Assembly: GCA_902500995.1 (NCBI GenBank)
Contig: CABVSR010000009.1
Coordinates: forward strand, 99,392 to 163,391
Source: an uncultured Nitrospira sp.
GTDB lineage: Bacteria; Nitrospirota; Nitrospiria; Nitrospirales; Nitrospiraceae
Length of the DNA: 64,000 nt
Direction: 5' to 3'
The notes beneath the pieces were generated by a model. It worked only from the letters and a program-made list of their open reading frames with translations. It was not told where the DNA came from and ran no database searches. Shown here in pieces: positions 51,744 through 61,024 of the stretch. The position numbers were made by a program, and so were the translations under genes. Positions within the stretch are counted from its first letter, which is position 1, and the number at the start of each line of letters is the position of its first letter.

Positions 51744-52226
51744 ATGGTGATCCTATCGATGCTCTGGCGAGTGGCCGGTTGCCTGTTCTGCCTGTGGGCT
51801 GGCCTGTCACCGATCCTGCTTCACGCCGACGAGGGTGCCTCGCGGTTTACGTTGGTGCTGAACGGCGAGGCGGTGAAAGATGCGACCACCGGTTTGGTCT
51901 GGGAGCGGGAGCCGGATTACATTTTTGATGTCTGGGACCGCTCCATCGCGCGCTGCGCCACGAAAACCGTCGGCGGGACGCAAGGCTGGCGCGCGCCGAG
52001 CATCGACGAAATCAAGACCCTGGTCGATGCCGATCAGCAAGATCCCTCGCTACCCGCCGGCCATCCCTTTCGCAATATCAAGTCCGGTATCTATTGGACC
52101 GCCACCGCGCATCCCAAAGATGAGATCGTCGCCTGGCAGCAGAGTTTCTTTTCCGGCCAAGCCGTGACCGATCAAAAATCCGGCACCAGGCGATTGTGGT
52201 GCGTGCTGGGTGGAACGGCGCGGTGA
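51744..52226 (+). CDS. Exported Lcl C-terminal (DUF1566) domain protein
   Basis: Protein of 160 residues: a signal peptide (MLWRVAGCLFCLWAGLSPILLHA), then a DUF1566 domain marked by VKDATTGLVWERE, CATKTVGGTQGWRAPSIDEIKTLVD, IKSGIYWTATAHP and a final RRLWCVLGG. The fold resembles the C-type-lectin/Lcl group; in other bacteria these are surface or periplasmic proteins of unknown role. Its stop overlaps the predicted GTG start of the porin gene. Confidence 0.85.
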   Translation: MVILSMLWRVAGCLFCLWAGLSPILLHADEGASRFTLVLNGEAVKDATTGLVWEREPDYIFDVWDRSIARCATKTVGGTQGWRAPSIDEIKTLVDADQQDPSLPAGHPFRNIKSGIYWTATAHPKDEIVAWQQSFFSGQAVTDQKSGTRRLWCVLGGTAR

Positions 52227-53416
52227 TCCGATGTAATCGTCCTTCGGCTGTGCTCCTGGCCCTGCTCGCGATCGGGTGCTTGTTCGACTCTCCTTTCTGC
52301 GCGCAAGCTGAAACGGTCTTGGCGCCTGCGGCGTCCTCCGCCTCTTCCGGTCTTCCCAAGGACTGGCACTACGGCGCCTATCTCGATGTCGGCTATATTC
52401 TCAATTTCAATTTTCCCGAGAACCATCTCTGGCGAAGTCGGGCGACGGCGGCGCGGCACAACGAATTCGCGCCGAACATGGCCCTGGCCTACGTGCGCAA
52501 GGATGCGACGGAGTCATCGCGTTGGGGGATGGAACTCGGTGTACAGGGCGGGTACGACTCGAAGAACTTCGCGTATCTTGAAGGCGAGGCCAAGGTCGAC
52601 GGGGCCGATACCTGGCGCCATGTGCATCGCGCAAACCTGTCGTATCTCGCGCCGGTCGGCAATGGTCTCACGATCACGGCCGGGCTGTTCAATAGCCTGA
52701 TCGGGTACGAGTCGCTTTATGCCAAGGACAACGCGAATTACACGCGCTCCTGGTTGGCCGACAATACGCCCTACATGATGTTCGGCGTCAATGCGAAGTA
52801 TCCCGTCAGCGACCAACTGACCGTGACCGCGTTTGTCGTCAATAGCTATGCCCATCTCGCACATCCCAACGATCAGCCGTCCTATGGAGGCCAGTGGTCG
52901 TACAAGGCGACTCCGCGGTTGACGCTCACGCAAACCCTCTACGGGGGGCCTGAGCAGACCAACAGCGACCTGAAGTTCTGGCGGTTCTATGCCAACCACA
53001 TCGTGGAGTGGAAAGACGACGACGTTACGCTAGCGCTGTCCTACGACATCGGGACCGAAAATATCGCCGATCGCCCCGGCCATCCGCGAGCCTTTGTGAC
53101 CGGCGCAAGTCTGGTCGCCCGATGGCACGTGAGCGGGCCTTGGGCCGTGGCGCTCCGCCCCGAATTGTTTTGGGACCGAAACGGTCGATGGAGCGGCAAC
53201 GAACAATTTGTGAAGGCCATGACGACCACCCTGGAATACAGGGCGCCCTATGGATGGACGAATACGATGATTCGGCTTGAACATCGGTGGGATGAATCGA
53301 GCGGAGCAGGAGGCGGATTCTTCCGCCGCGGAGAGGTGCAACCGGGTGTGCTCAGTCTGACGCCGAATCAGCATCTGGTATTGCTCGGCATTCTCTGGAC
53401 TTTCGACAGTCCGTGA
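52223..53416 (+). CDS. Outer-membrane beta-barrel porin (OmpL-like, BBP2 type)
   Basis: Protein of about 397 residues: a signal peptide (AVLLALLAIGCLFDSPFCAQA), then alternating amphipathic beta strands with aromatic girdle residues: WHYGAYLDVGYILNFNFPENHLWRSR, WGMELGVQGGYDSKNF, and a last strand ending in a hydrophobic-aromatic stretch (LLGILWTF), typical of barrels recognised for assembly. The GTG at 52223 overlaps the previous stop (GTGA); an earlier start at 52196 is possible. Substrate not known. Confidence 0.85.
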   Translation: MIRCNRPSAVLLALLAIGCLFDSPFCAQAETVLAPAASSASSGLPKDWHYGAYLDVGYILNFNFPENHLWRSRATAARHNEFAPNMALAYVRKDATESSRWGMELGVQGGYDSKNFAYLEGEAKVDGADTWRHVHRANLSYLAPVGNGLTITAGLFNSLIGYESLYAKDNANYTRSWLADNTPYMMFGVNAKYPVSDQLTVTAFVVNSYAHLAHPNDQPSYGGQWSYKATPRLTLTQTLYGGPEQTNSDLKFWRFYANHIVEWKDDDVTLALSYDIGTENIADRPGHPRAFVTGASLVARWHVSGPWAVALRPELFWDRNGRWSGNEQFVKAMTTTLEYRAPYGWTNTMIRLEHRWDESSGAGGGFFRRGEVQPGVLSLTPNQHLVLLGILWTFDSP

Positions 53417-53417
53417 C

Positions 53418-53538
53418 CGGGCACTGAAAATGGCTTCGGGCTTTGTTCTCGCTTCGCTCAAGCCTTCGACGTACTGCGGGAGTACGCCTCAGCCTCTCGC
53501 TCACTGCGGCCTCGCCCGACAGCCATTTTGAGTGCCCG
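53418..53538. repeat. Dispersed palindromic element, copy 2
   Basis: Arms CGGGCACTGAAAATGGCT (53418-53435) and AGCCATTTTGAGTGCCCG (53521-53538) pair with one mismatch. The inner part has GTTCTCGC, GTACTGCGGGAGTAC and CTGCGGCCTCGC, as in the other copies. It fills the space between the convergent porin and lipoprotein genes. Confidence 0.75.
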
Positions 53539-53547
53539 CGCCGCCGC

Positions 53548-54279
53548 TCAGTTGAGAACTCGTTGCTTTTCCTTCAACAGCCGGAGGGTATCGGCGAGCT
53601 CTCTGCCGAATCGGGCCATCGCGACATCTTTCGCCTCCGCAACGGCAGCTCTGTCGTCGAGTGATGGCGCCGGGCCGATGAGTGTCGTTTCGCCTTCCGC
53701 CGTTTGCGTGCCGTAGAGATACCCGGTCCGCACATCCCATAACGTACCTTCCATCATGAACAGGGCATGGCTTTCGGTGCCGTGGGCAAAGTAGGCACCG
53801 ATCCCGGTGGCATACCACCAGGCATGGCCGTTGTTGTACCGTTCAAACGCCGAAGCTCCCTCGATGATGAGGATCGCGTCGGCATTGTAGCGGGCGGCAG
53901 CCAGCCGTATGTCACGAAGGGTCGTGCCTTGCACGGTTGAATGGGCGAGGAGGAAGGTCCGTTGAAGAAGTCCCTCCTCCTGTACCGGTGTGAGCGCGTG
54001 CTGGACACGGTCGGCGTCCGCGCTGACCCAGTCCACACGGTGCAGCGCAGGCCGGCTGGGGAAATCCTTTTGTTTGAAATAGATGGCGAGACGATAGGGC
54101 ATCGGCAGAGTGGCTTGAACCGCCATGGCACCGGCGATGTCACGATCGGTTGCCACTTCGGGGTGGTCATGGAAGGAGTCCTGCAACAGCTGGTGATTTA
54201 GTCCACGGGCTCCGCTGCAGGCGGATACTGCCATGGTGAACATGAGTGCCAGAACAAGAAGATGCCTACCCGTTTGCAT
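53548..54279 (-). CDS. Lipoprotein of unknown function
   Basis: Protein of 243 residues; the signal peptide ends in VSAC with Cys21. The mature part has LRDIRLAAARYNADAILIIEGASAFERYNNG and LFMMEGTLWDVRTGYLYGTQTAEGE, a pattern seen in periplasmic lipoproteins that share a Rossmann-like CsgG/TolB-N-type arrangement, though I cannot assign a family. Its first 14 bases overlap the 3' end of the dehydrogenase gene, so the two are cotranscribed. Confidence 0.8.
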   Translation of the reverse strand: MQTGRHLLVLALMFTMAVSACSGARGLNHQLLQDSFHDHPEVATDRDIAGAMAVQATLPMPYRLAIYFKQKDFPSRPALHRVDWVSADADRVQHALTPVQEEGLLQRTFLLAHSTVQGTTLRDIRLAAARYNADAILIIEGASAFERYNNGHAWWYATGIGAYFAHGTESHALFMMEGTLWDVRTGYLYGTQTAEGETTLIGPAPSLDDRAAVAEAKDVAMARFGRELADTLRLLKEKQRVLN

Positions 54280-55243
54280 GCGGCTCCTGTGATGATGGTG
54301 AGATCGAACGGTCGGTCGGATGGATAGGGGACAGGGCTTCGAGCGCCAGCATTAAGGCGTGCGTTCCTGAGCGGCCATGGCCCAGTGCCTGCGCCTTCTC
54401 GTAGAGCTGATGCGCCAGCGTCAGGCCTGGAAGGGTGAGCTGCCGCCGCCGCGCCTCCTCCAGCGCGATGCGCATATCCTTCACGAAGTGGTCGACGAAG
54501 AAGCCGGGATCAAAATTGCGCGCGAGGATGCGGGGGGCGAGGTTGTCCAGTGTCCAGCAGGCCGCCGCGCCGCCGCGGATCGACTCCAGCATGCGCGGCA
54601 GGTCGAGGCCGGCCTTATAGCCATACAGCAGGCTTTCGCACACGCCGATCATGGTGCCGGCAATCGCGATCTGATTGCATAGCTTGGTATGTTGGCCCGC
54701 GCCCGCCGTGCCTTGATGCACGATTTTTTTCCCCAGACATTCGAGCAGCGGCATGATCCTGTGTACGGCGCCGGCCTCGCCGCCGATCATGATCGAGAGC
54801 GTCCCATCGCGGGCGCCGATATCCCCACCGGACACCGGCGCATCGACGGCACTGAGTCCTTGCGATTGAGCCGCAAGGGCAAGGTCTTGTGCGAGGGAAG
54901 GTTCGGTCGTCGTCATATCGACGAGCACCATGCCCGCCGCGGCGCCTGCCAGCACGCCATGATCACCGAAGTACACCTGCCGCACGTCCTGCGGAAATCC
55001 CACCATGGTGAAGAGAATGTCTGTTTGCTCGGCCACCGCGCGCGGAGAGTCGGCCCAGGTGGCTCCCTTGGCGAGAATGGCGGACGCTTTACTGCGGGTT
55101 CTGGTGTAGAGTGTCAGACGGTACCGGGCTTCCTGAAGGTGCCGGCACATGGAGGCGCCCATCACGCCGGTCCCGATCCAGCCGACGCGCGTGCTGGCAG
55201 GATCGGCCTGACGGAGAGCTGGTTCCCCTGAACGATTCGTCAT
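54266..55243 (-). CDS. NAD(P)-dependent beta-hydroxyacid dehydrogenase (3-hydroxyisobutyrate dehydrogenase family)
   Basis: Oxidoreductase of 325 residues. The N-terminal Rossmann motif VGWIGTGVMGASMCRHL, the substrate-site segment DAPVSGGDIGARDGTLSIMIGG, and the catalytic Lys region GAGQHTKLCNQ are all present. Relatives use 3-hydroxyisobutyrate, tartronate semialdehyde or glyoxylate/succinic semialdehyde; the specific substrate cannot be given. It follows the OB-fold protein gene by three bases. Confidence 0.92.
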   Translation of the reverse strand: MTNRSGEPALRQADPASTRVGWIGTGVMGASMCRHLQEARYRLTLYTRTRSKASAILAKGATWADSPRAVAEQTDILFTMVGFPQDVRQVYFGDHGVLAGAAAGMVLVDMTTTEPSLAQDLALAAQSQGLSAVDAPVSGGDIGARDGTLSIMIGGEAGAVHRIMPLLECLGKKIVHQGTAGAGQHTKLCNQIAIAGTMIGVCESLLYGYKAGLDLPRMLESIRGGAAACWTLDNLAPRILARNFDPGFFVDHFVKDMRIALEEARRRQLTLPGLTLAHQLYEKAQALGHGRSGTHALMLALEALSPIHPTDRSISPSSQEPHANG

Positions 55244-55246
55244 GCG

Positions 55247-55729
55247 TTATTCCGCCAGCGGTGTGATGCGATTCGCGATCGCCTGCACAATTCCTTCTCG
55301 ATCTATCGCGACCTTCGCGCCCTTGAAACTCAAGGCATAGCCTCCATGGCTGGGCGCTTGGACGGTCGCATCCACCGCGACACGCGCGCCGTCTTCCACG
55401 TCGGGATCTTTCACCATCGGCACGCCGCAAAGCCCCGGCACGGCGATCGGCAAGGTGGCCGTGTCATCTTCTAGGTTGAAGAGATAGCCGCCGTAACAGG
55501 TTGAGCCGGCGGGAATCTCGTAGGGGTCGAGCGGCTGCACGTTGCGCACCGTTCCTTTAAGCGTAATCTGCCGCAAGTGAAATAGCGCAGGATCGGCGAG
55601 CACGTCCTGCACGGTCACGGCTTCTTGCGCCGACACCCACTCGGCGCCGGACGAGCCCCACAGCATGCAAACCAGCAGGCCTATTGCACGCGACGCAGAC
55701 TGAAATGTGTTTCGGTTCATGGCGGTCAT
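55247..55729 (-). CDS. Exported OB-fold-like protein
   Basis: Protein of about 160 residues with a signal peptide (IGLLVCMLWGSSGAEWVSAQ). The mature part, VQDVLADPALFHLRQITLKGTVRNVQPLDPYE, then GGYLFNLEDDTATLPIAVPG and ARVAVDATVQAPSHGGYALSFKG, has the strand order of a small OB fold. ATG at 55729 or 55720 is possible. It is probably the first gene of an operon with the dehydrogenase. Confidence 0.75.
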   Translation of the reverse strand: MTAMNRNTFQSASRAIGLLVCMLWGSSGAEWVSAQEAVTVQDVLADPALFHLRQITLKGTVRNVQPLDPYEIPAGSTCYGGYLFNLEDDTATLPIAVPGLCGVPMVKDPDVEDGARVAVDATVQAPSHGGYALSFKGAKVAIDREGIVQAIANRITPLAE

Positions 55730-55888
55730 TCTACATGCTTTGCCGCAATCGCCGTCAACATAGGCTTTCCTGTTCCGAGTGGATATAATCGCCCGCAAAC
55801 ACGTTCGAGTTGTACGTAGTCAATGGTGGCCGAAGAATAGGGATGACGACATTCGATATGTCCCACTGAAGATCGGGAAGGAGCAGCG

Positions 55889-57268
55889 ATGAGCGATAGG
55901 CAACGGCAGATCGAGTCCTACATGAACGATGTTCGGCCGCAGTATGAAGATATGCTGGGGCAGGCAGTGGAAATTCCCTCCATCAGCATGGATCCGCAGT
56001 ATGCGCCGGATGTACGGCGCATGGCCGAGCTGGCGGCGCAATATCTCCGGTCGGCGGGGGCGGAAGCGCACATCGTGGAAACAGCCGGGTACCCGGTCGT
56101 ATCGGGCGGCTGGACGGTCGATCCACAGTATCCCACCGTGACGGTGTACAACCACATGGATGTTCAGCCCGCGCAGGAGCCTGAGTGGAAACAGTCCCCG
56201 TTTGCGTTTCAGAACGATGGCGGCATCTATCGCGGGCGCGGGGCGACGGATGACAAGGGCCCGGCCCTCGCCGCGTTGTTCGGCGCGCGGTATGCGATCG
56301 AGCAGGGAGTGCCGATCAATGTGCGGTTTCTCTGGGAGCTGGAAGAGGAAAACGGGAGCCCCAGTTTTGCGTCGGCGATCAAGAACCGTTCGGCGATCCC
56401 GCGGCCGGATTCCGTGATCATTTCGGACACCATCTGGCTCTCAAAGAATCAACCGGCGATGCCGTACGGATTGCGCGGTTTGCTTGGCGCCCGGCTTGTC
56501 CTGCGAACCGGCAGCAAGGATGCTCATTCCGGGGTGACCGGTGGGGCGGCTCGTAATCCGCTCGTCGAGTTGATGGACATCGTCCATGCTTGCGTGGATG
56601 CCCGGACCGGCAAGGTGAAGATCCCTGGATTTTACGAGGACGTCGTGCCGCCGACCAAGGCCGAGATCGCGAGTTTCCTCAAATCAGGGTTCCAAGTGAG
56701 CAAGTTCAAACAGGCGTACGGGTTCAAGACGTTGCGCACGCACGACCCCGCTGAGGTTATGCGGCGGATCTGGGCCGCCCCGACGTTCGAGGTGCACGGC
56801 CTCAGCGGCGGCTATCATGGTCCAGGCGTCAAGACCATCGTGCCCGGCCACGGCGAACTGAAAGTGAGCATGCGATTGGTCCCCGGTCAAACTCCTGAGA
56901 AGGTCTTCAGGTTGTTGAAGAACTACGTGGCCAAGTTGAATCCCGCAGTCAAGGTGGCACGCGAGGGCATGTTGCATCCGTTCCGCGGGGTGTTCGACGG
57001 GCCGTATGTGGAGGCCGTGAAGCGCGCCGTGCAAGCCGGATTCGGAAAGCAACCGGCGTTCATCCGCGAAGGCGGCTCAATCGGCGCGGTGGTGACGATG
57101 CAGAAGGCCTGGAAAGTCCCGATACTCTTCTTGGGCCTGAGTCTTCCCGAACACGGGTACCATGCGCCGAATGAGTACTTCGATTGGGGGCAGGCTTCCG
57201 GTGGCATGAAGGCCTTCGCCCATTATTTTGGAGAATTAGCGAAGAAGGGTAAGAATAGTGTGACCTGA
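55889..57268 (+). CDS. M20-family dipeptidase
   Basis: Zinc peptidase of 459 residues. Metal and catalytic residues: NHMDVQP (His89, Asp91), GRGATDDKGP (bridging Asp121 or Asp122), and WELEEENGSPS (Glu152-154). A dimerisation lid domain (SGVTGGAARNPLVELMDI ...) lies in the middle. This is the DapE/CNDP-like dipeptidase group and probably acts in the cytoplasm on dipeptides. GGGAAGGAGCAGCG precedes the ATG. Confidence 0.94.
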   Translation: MSDRQRQIESYMNDVRPQYEDMLGQAVEIPSISMDPQYAPDVRRMAELAAQYLRSAGAEAHIVETAGYPVVSGGWTVDPQYPTVTVYNHMDVQPAQEPEWKQSPFAFQNDGGIYRGRGATDDKGPALAALFGARYAIEQGVPINVRFLWELEEENGSPSFASAIKNRSAIPRPDSVIISDTIWLSKNQPAMPYGLRGLLGARLVLRTGSKDAHSGVTGGAARNPLVELMDIVHACVDARTGKVKIPGFYEDVVPPTKAEIASFLKSGFQVSKFKQAYGFKTLRTHDPAEVMRRIWAAPTFEVHGLSGGYHGPGVKTIVPGHGELKVSMRLVPGQTPEKVFRLLKNYVAKLNPAVKVAREGMLHPFRGVFDGPYVEAVKRAVQAGFGKQPAFIREGGSIGAVVTMQKAWKVPILFLGLSLPEHGYHAPNEYFDWGQASGGMKAFAHYFGELAKKGKNSVT

Positions 57269-57345
57269 TGGTCCCTGTGCCGGCGCAACGCGCAGCCTCA
57301 GAAGGCCCTCGTTGGATGGCCCAACCTCATACGAGATTCGCGCGC

Positions 57346-58392
57346 CTATCGCAGCGAGCCCATGTCGATGACGAAGCGGTACCGCACATCGCCGCGGACC
57401 AGACGATCGTAGGCCTCATTCACCTTCTGAATCGGAATGACTTCCACGTCGGCGGCGCATCGATGTTTCGCGCAGAAATCCAACATCTCCTGCGTTTCAC
57501 GAATGCCGCCGATCAGTGACCCCACTAGCCTGCGCCGTTTGAGGATCAACGGAAACGCCCCCAGTTCCGCCGGTTGATCCGGCGCGCCGACGAGGATCAT
57601 CGTGCCGTCGGTCTTGAGCAATTCCAACTGGGCATCCAGATCATGCGGGGCCGAGACGGTATCCAGAATGAAATCGAACTGCTTGGCGAGCGTGGTGAAC
57701 GTCTTGGGGTCTGACGTCTTGTAAAAGTCCTTCGCGCCCAATCGCTTGGCATCGCGCCGTTTTTTGTCGGAATGGCTGAGCACGGTCACGTGCGCGCCCA
57801 AGGCCTTCCCGATTTTGACGGCCATGTGACCCAATCCTCCCAGGCCGACCACCGCCAGCCGATGTGTCTTGCCCACGCCCCAGTGCCGCAAGGGTGAGTA
57901 GGTCGTAATGCCCGCGCACAAGAGCGGTGCGGCCTCCTCGGGGCGCAACTGTTTGGGGATGCGAAGGACATAACGCTGATCGACGACCACTTTGCTCGAG
58001 TACCCGCCATAGGTCGGCGTGACACCGTCCCGCTCCTTGCCGTTGTAGGTAAAGCTCAGATGGCCTTCGCAGTATTGTTCCAGGCCTTTTTTGCATTGCG
58101 GGCAGGTCCGGCAGGAATCGACGAAACACCCGACTCCGACCATCTGGCCGACCTTGAATTGTTTCACTGAGGCGCCGACCTGTTCGACGATCCCCACGAT
58201 TTCATGTCCGGGCACCATGGGAAAGATCGAACCACCCCATTCGTCCCGCGCTTGATGCACGTCGGAATGACAAATACCGCAGTAGCGGATCCCGATGAGC
58301 ACATCCTGCCTGCCCACGTCGCGGCGGGAAAATGTGAAGGGGGCGAGCCGGGATTTGGCGCTGCGCGCGGCGTACCCTTTGACGTCAATCAT
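57346..58392 (-). CDS. Zinc-dependent alcohol dehydrogenase, YahK/cinnamyl alcohol dehydrogenase type
   Basis: Medium-chain dehydrogenase of 348 residues that reduces aldehydes with NADPH. Catalytic zinc ligands are Cys38 in RYCGICHSDVH and His63 in PGHEIVG; the structural zinc site is CRTCPQCKKGLEQYC. The coenzyme motif is AVVGLGGLGHMAVKIGKALG. The segment GCFVDSCRTC and the GGYSS pattern match the YahK/CAD group. It lies tail-to-tail with the dipeptidase gene. Confidence 0.94.
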   Translation of the reverse strand: MIDVKGYAARSAKSRLAPFTFSRRDVGRQDVLIGIRYCGICHSDVHQARDEWGGSIFPMVPGHEIVGIVEQVGASVKQFKVGQMVGVGCFVDSCRTCPQCKKGLEQYCEGHLSFTYNGKERDGVTPTYGGYSSKVVVDQRYVLRIPKQLRPEEAAPLLCAGITTYSPLRHWGVGKTHRLAVVGLGGLGHMAVKIGKALGAHVTVLSHSDKKRRDAKRLGAKDFYKTSDPKTFTTLAKQFDFILDTVSAPHDLDAQLELLKTDGTMILVGAPDQPAELGAFPLILKRRRLVGSLIGGIRETQEMLDFCAKHRCAADVEVIPIQKVNEAYDRLVRGDVRYRFVIDMGSLR

Positions 58393-58443
58393 TCTGTTTG
58401 TTCCTCACCATTCGATCGTGGCGGATCACGCAAGCCCAACGAC

Positions 58444-58648
58444 TAGCAGGATGCGGAAAAAGTCCGCCAGCGGCGTTCTCGCATCACTCACAGGCTCACC
58501 GTACGGCACGAGTACGATTCGCCTCTTCGTTCGCTGCGGCCTTGCTGGACGGCCTTTTTGCGCATCCTGCGGGCTATTCTGGCGCGAGACGGCCCCTGTG
58601 TGAAACGCGACGTATGACGCAATAATCGAGTTTTTCCGCAGCCTGCTA
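58444..58648. repeat. Dispersed palindromic element, copy 3, with outer repeat
   Basis: GCAGGATGCG at 58446 pairs with GCATCCTGC at 58562-58570; inside are GTTCTCGC, GTACGGCACGAGTAC and CTGCGGCCTTGC, with AAAAAG and CTTTTT at the arm ends. In addition, TAGCAGGATGCGGAAAAA (58444-58461) is repeated in inverted form with one mismatch at 58631-58648, so this copy looks nested. It fills the spacer between the dehydrogenase and PEGA lipoprotein genes. Confidence 0.72.
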
Positions 58649-59068
58649 CTGCGATGGCGCCGGCTGAGGGTTATCCGGTTCGAGTGTAACCGCGATCGCA
58701 CCCGGGTCCTGCTCCCAAGCGCCCGGTGCGATCAGGCCCAGCAGCGGGAGCAGGAACAACGCTCCTCCGATGACATCGACGATGCCGACGCTGCTGAGTT
58801 TTCGCCCGGTCACTCGGGATTGGGATCTAAATCCCTCCTTCTGCACTTCGACTATCAGATCTCCCCGGCGCGGCACCTGCTGCTGAAGCGGCGTGATCCC
58901 GGCAAGGGCGCCGTTGATCAAGACATTGGCTCCTGCGGGATCCGAATTCACCATCAGGGCTTGCGAGCTCCCGCCGAAGATGGAGCAGGCAGTCAGATTG
59001 AGATAACAGACCAGGACGAAGCTGAGACCGAGAGCTCTCTGCCTGGTGTGAAGGGATGACGATGACAT
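58646..59068 (-). CDS. PEGA-domain lipoprotein
   Basis: Protein of 140 residues. The signal peptide ends in LTAC with Cys28. A PEGA-like domain follows: QALMVNSDPAGANVLINGALAGITPLQQQVPRRGDLIVEVQKEGF, then a Gly/Leu hydrophobic segment (VDVIGGALFLLPLLGLIAPGAW) that may be a membrane span, and a Pro-rich end. PEGA domains usually bind surface structures. The start at 59068 has GGAGAA six bases upstream. Confidence 0.85.
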   Translation of the reverse strand: MSSSSLHTRQRALGLSFVLVCYLNLTACSIFGGSSQALMVNSDPAGANVLINGALAGITPLQQQVPRRGDLIVEVQKEGFRSQSRVTGRKLSSVGIVDVIGGALFLLPLLGLIAPGAWEQDPGAIAVTLEPDNPQPAPSQ

Positions 59069-59226
59069 AGGCTTCTCCCGCTCGATGCTGTAGGCCATCG
59101 TTACCACAGCCTGTCTGGGTTGACAAGGCACTGAGCATGCGCGGCTAGGCGATGAGGGCCTGGCTCAAGCGGAGGGCGAAGGGCCGGGGGCCCTCGCCAT
59201 CCGATCTGTGGCCATGAGCGGATCGA

Positions 59227-60936
59227 CTAAGAAGCCGTCGCCAGGATGGGAGCGAATATGGGATCGGCGTCCAGCACCGCTTTCAGCAGCCCCGTATGGA
59301 GGAAATAGCGCCAGGCTTCGTCCGTTTTTCCCGGCACTTCATCGAACCAGCGCTTGGCTTCCGTCAGGTGATGGAGCATTTTCGCCTTGTCCCCGTAGTT
59401 GGGCAGAAAGATCATGCTGTAGGCCATGGCATATTCTGCGAGGAACTTATCGAGGGGAAGCTCGGCTTGGGCCATTGACGCTTCGGCATTGGCATAGGCG
59501 CGCGGGGTTTCCGTGTCGTGCAAAATACGGTTCCACGACACCTTATTGATGCGAGACCAGGCCAATTGCAGCAGCGCTTCAGCCTTGGGCGTTCTCCGGT
59601 GTTCGGGAATATCTTTGACTAAATCTTCAAAGGTTTCGACCATCGGAATCTGATCGTTGTTCCAGCGGTAGGCGACCCCCAGGCGGAACCGATTGTCGAG
59701 CTGCTCGGGCCGGACCGAGGCCAGGGTCTGGAGAGCCGGGATGAGTCGATAGAGAAAATCCGCCGGCGTGGGTTGTGAGAGGCCGCCCATTTCCATAGCG
59801 TTGGAGAGGTCCAGGCGCATGCCCTGCGCGTAGATGTTCCAGTAAAACTCATCCAGCACGATGCCGAGCGCCGGGTCCTTGACCGGCACTTGGTGGTTGC
59901 TCCTCGCCTCCCGCAAGAGCACGCTGTACAGATGGCGAGTCAACACCGTCAGCGCATCCGGTTGTTTGGGGTCGATGATCAACACACGGTTCAGCAAGGC
60001 GACCCGGTCGCGCAGCTCGGGAAAGCTGGCCGCCCGTGCCGCCGCCGCGGTCAACACGCCCGGCTGGTCGTCCGGTCCCCACCACACAAGAGAGTCAGGC
60101 AGCGCGCGGCTGGTTTCTGTCGTAAAGGGAATTTTATCGGCCACCATGCCGGGGGCATCCGGCTGTGAAGGGACCGGCAGATTGAACACCGCCGTATCTC
60201 CCGGAAATCCGTGCTGCTTGAGGCCGCTGAAGACCACCCACTGCAGGGTGACGGATTTTAGCGCCCGGCGCGGCCGTTTGATGGTATTGGTCCATTTCAC
60301 ATTGCCGGCCGCATAGGTTACGGGCGAGGTCAGCGGATCCTGGTACCGCACGGACAGTTGGACCAGGGTGGTCGGAGCGGCCAGCACTTTGCCTGTACGC
60401 GCCAGCTTGAACGAGCCGGACGGGATGGTACGGCTGTTCAAGGCTGCGACGTGAAGCCCGCTGCCCGGAGGCGCAATCCCCACCGCATCGGCGACAAAGG
60501 CCGAAGCAGGCGCTCTCGGAAGGTCGTCGCCAAAGAACACCAGCGGGCCGGTGCTGGGCCAGATCACATCCATGGCGATGTCCGACCGCACGAGCATCGG
60601 CGCGTAGGCGTCGGTCAGGGTCTGCCAGCAGGCATCGTAGGACGGATCGTCCTTCGGGGCGAATTGTTTCACCTTCGTCGGCGACGCGGCGAGGTGCCGG
60701 TACTGGCAGGCAAAGTCCAGTTGCCCGGCGGTAATGCGGTCGCCCTGAGCGAGCGCCTCGGCATATCGTATGGCGGTTTGTACCGCCGGTGTGTTCTTGG
60801 GGGTGCCGGTCTTGGCAGGGCCCTTTCCACCCACGGCCGGCGCGGATTCGGCGATTCCAGTCCAGGAGCCGAGCGCGAGGGCCAGGGCGAGGATGGTGAT
60901 GGTCTGTCGGTGAGAGAACAGGTTCCCGCGAATCAT
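59227..60936 (-). CDS. Large exported protein of unknown function
   Basis: Protein of 569 residues with a signal peptide (ITILALALALGSWTGIAESA). A first domain (residues about 50-270) contains LDFACQYRHLAA, VWWGPDDQ and many beta strands; the rest is helical, with motif-like repeats (RVALLNRVLIIDPKQPDALTVLTRHLYS, RLGVAYRWNNDQIPMVETFEDLVKDIP) that suggest TPR-like repeats. I do not recognise the family. It is downstream of the cytochrome gene on the same strand. Confidence 0.8.
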   Translation of the reverse strand: MIRGNLFSHRQTITILALALALGSWTGIAESAPAVGGKGPAKTGTPKNTPAVQTAIRYAEALAQGDRITAGQLDFACQYRHLAASPTKVKQFAPKDDPSYDACWQTLTDAYAPMLVRSDIAMDVIWPSTGPLVFFGDDLPRAPASAFVADAVGIAPPGSGLHVAALNSRTIPSGSFKLARTGKVLAAPTTLVQLSVRYQDPLTSPVTYAAGNVKWTNTIKRPRRALKSVTLQWVVFSGLKQHGFPGDTAVFNLPVPSQPDAPGMVADKIPFTTETSRALPDSLVWWGPDDQPGVLTAAAARAASFPELRDRVALLNRVLIIDPKQPDALTVLTRHLYSVLLREARSNHQVPVKDPALGIVLDEFYWNIYAQGMRLDLSNAMEMGGLSQPTPADFLYRLIPALQTLASVRPEQLDNRFRLGVAYRWNNDQIPMVETFEDLVKDIPEHRRTPKAEALLQLAWSRINKVSWNRILHDTETPRAYANAEASMAQAELPLDKFLAEYAMAYSMIFLPNYGDKAKMLHHLTEAKRWFDEVPGKTDEAWRYFLHTGLLKAVLDADPIFAPILATAS

Positions 60937-61024
60937 GCGAACGACCTCCGATGAGGATAAAAGAAAGTCACTCTATCACGCGGCTCTTTTCAGACGAAAG
61001 AGGTCAGCTGAGAGAAGGACGAGG

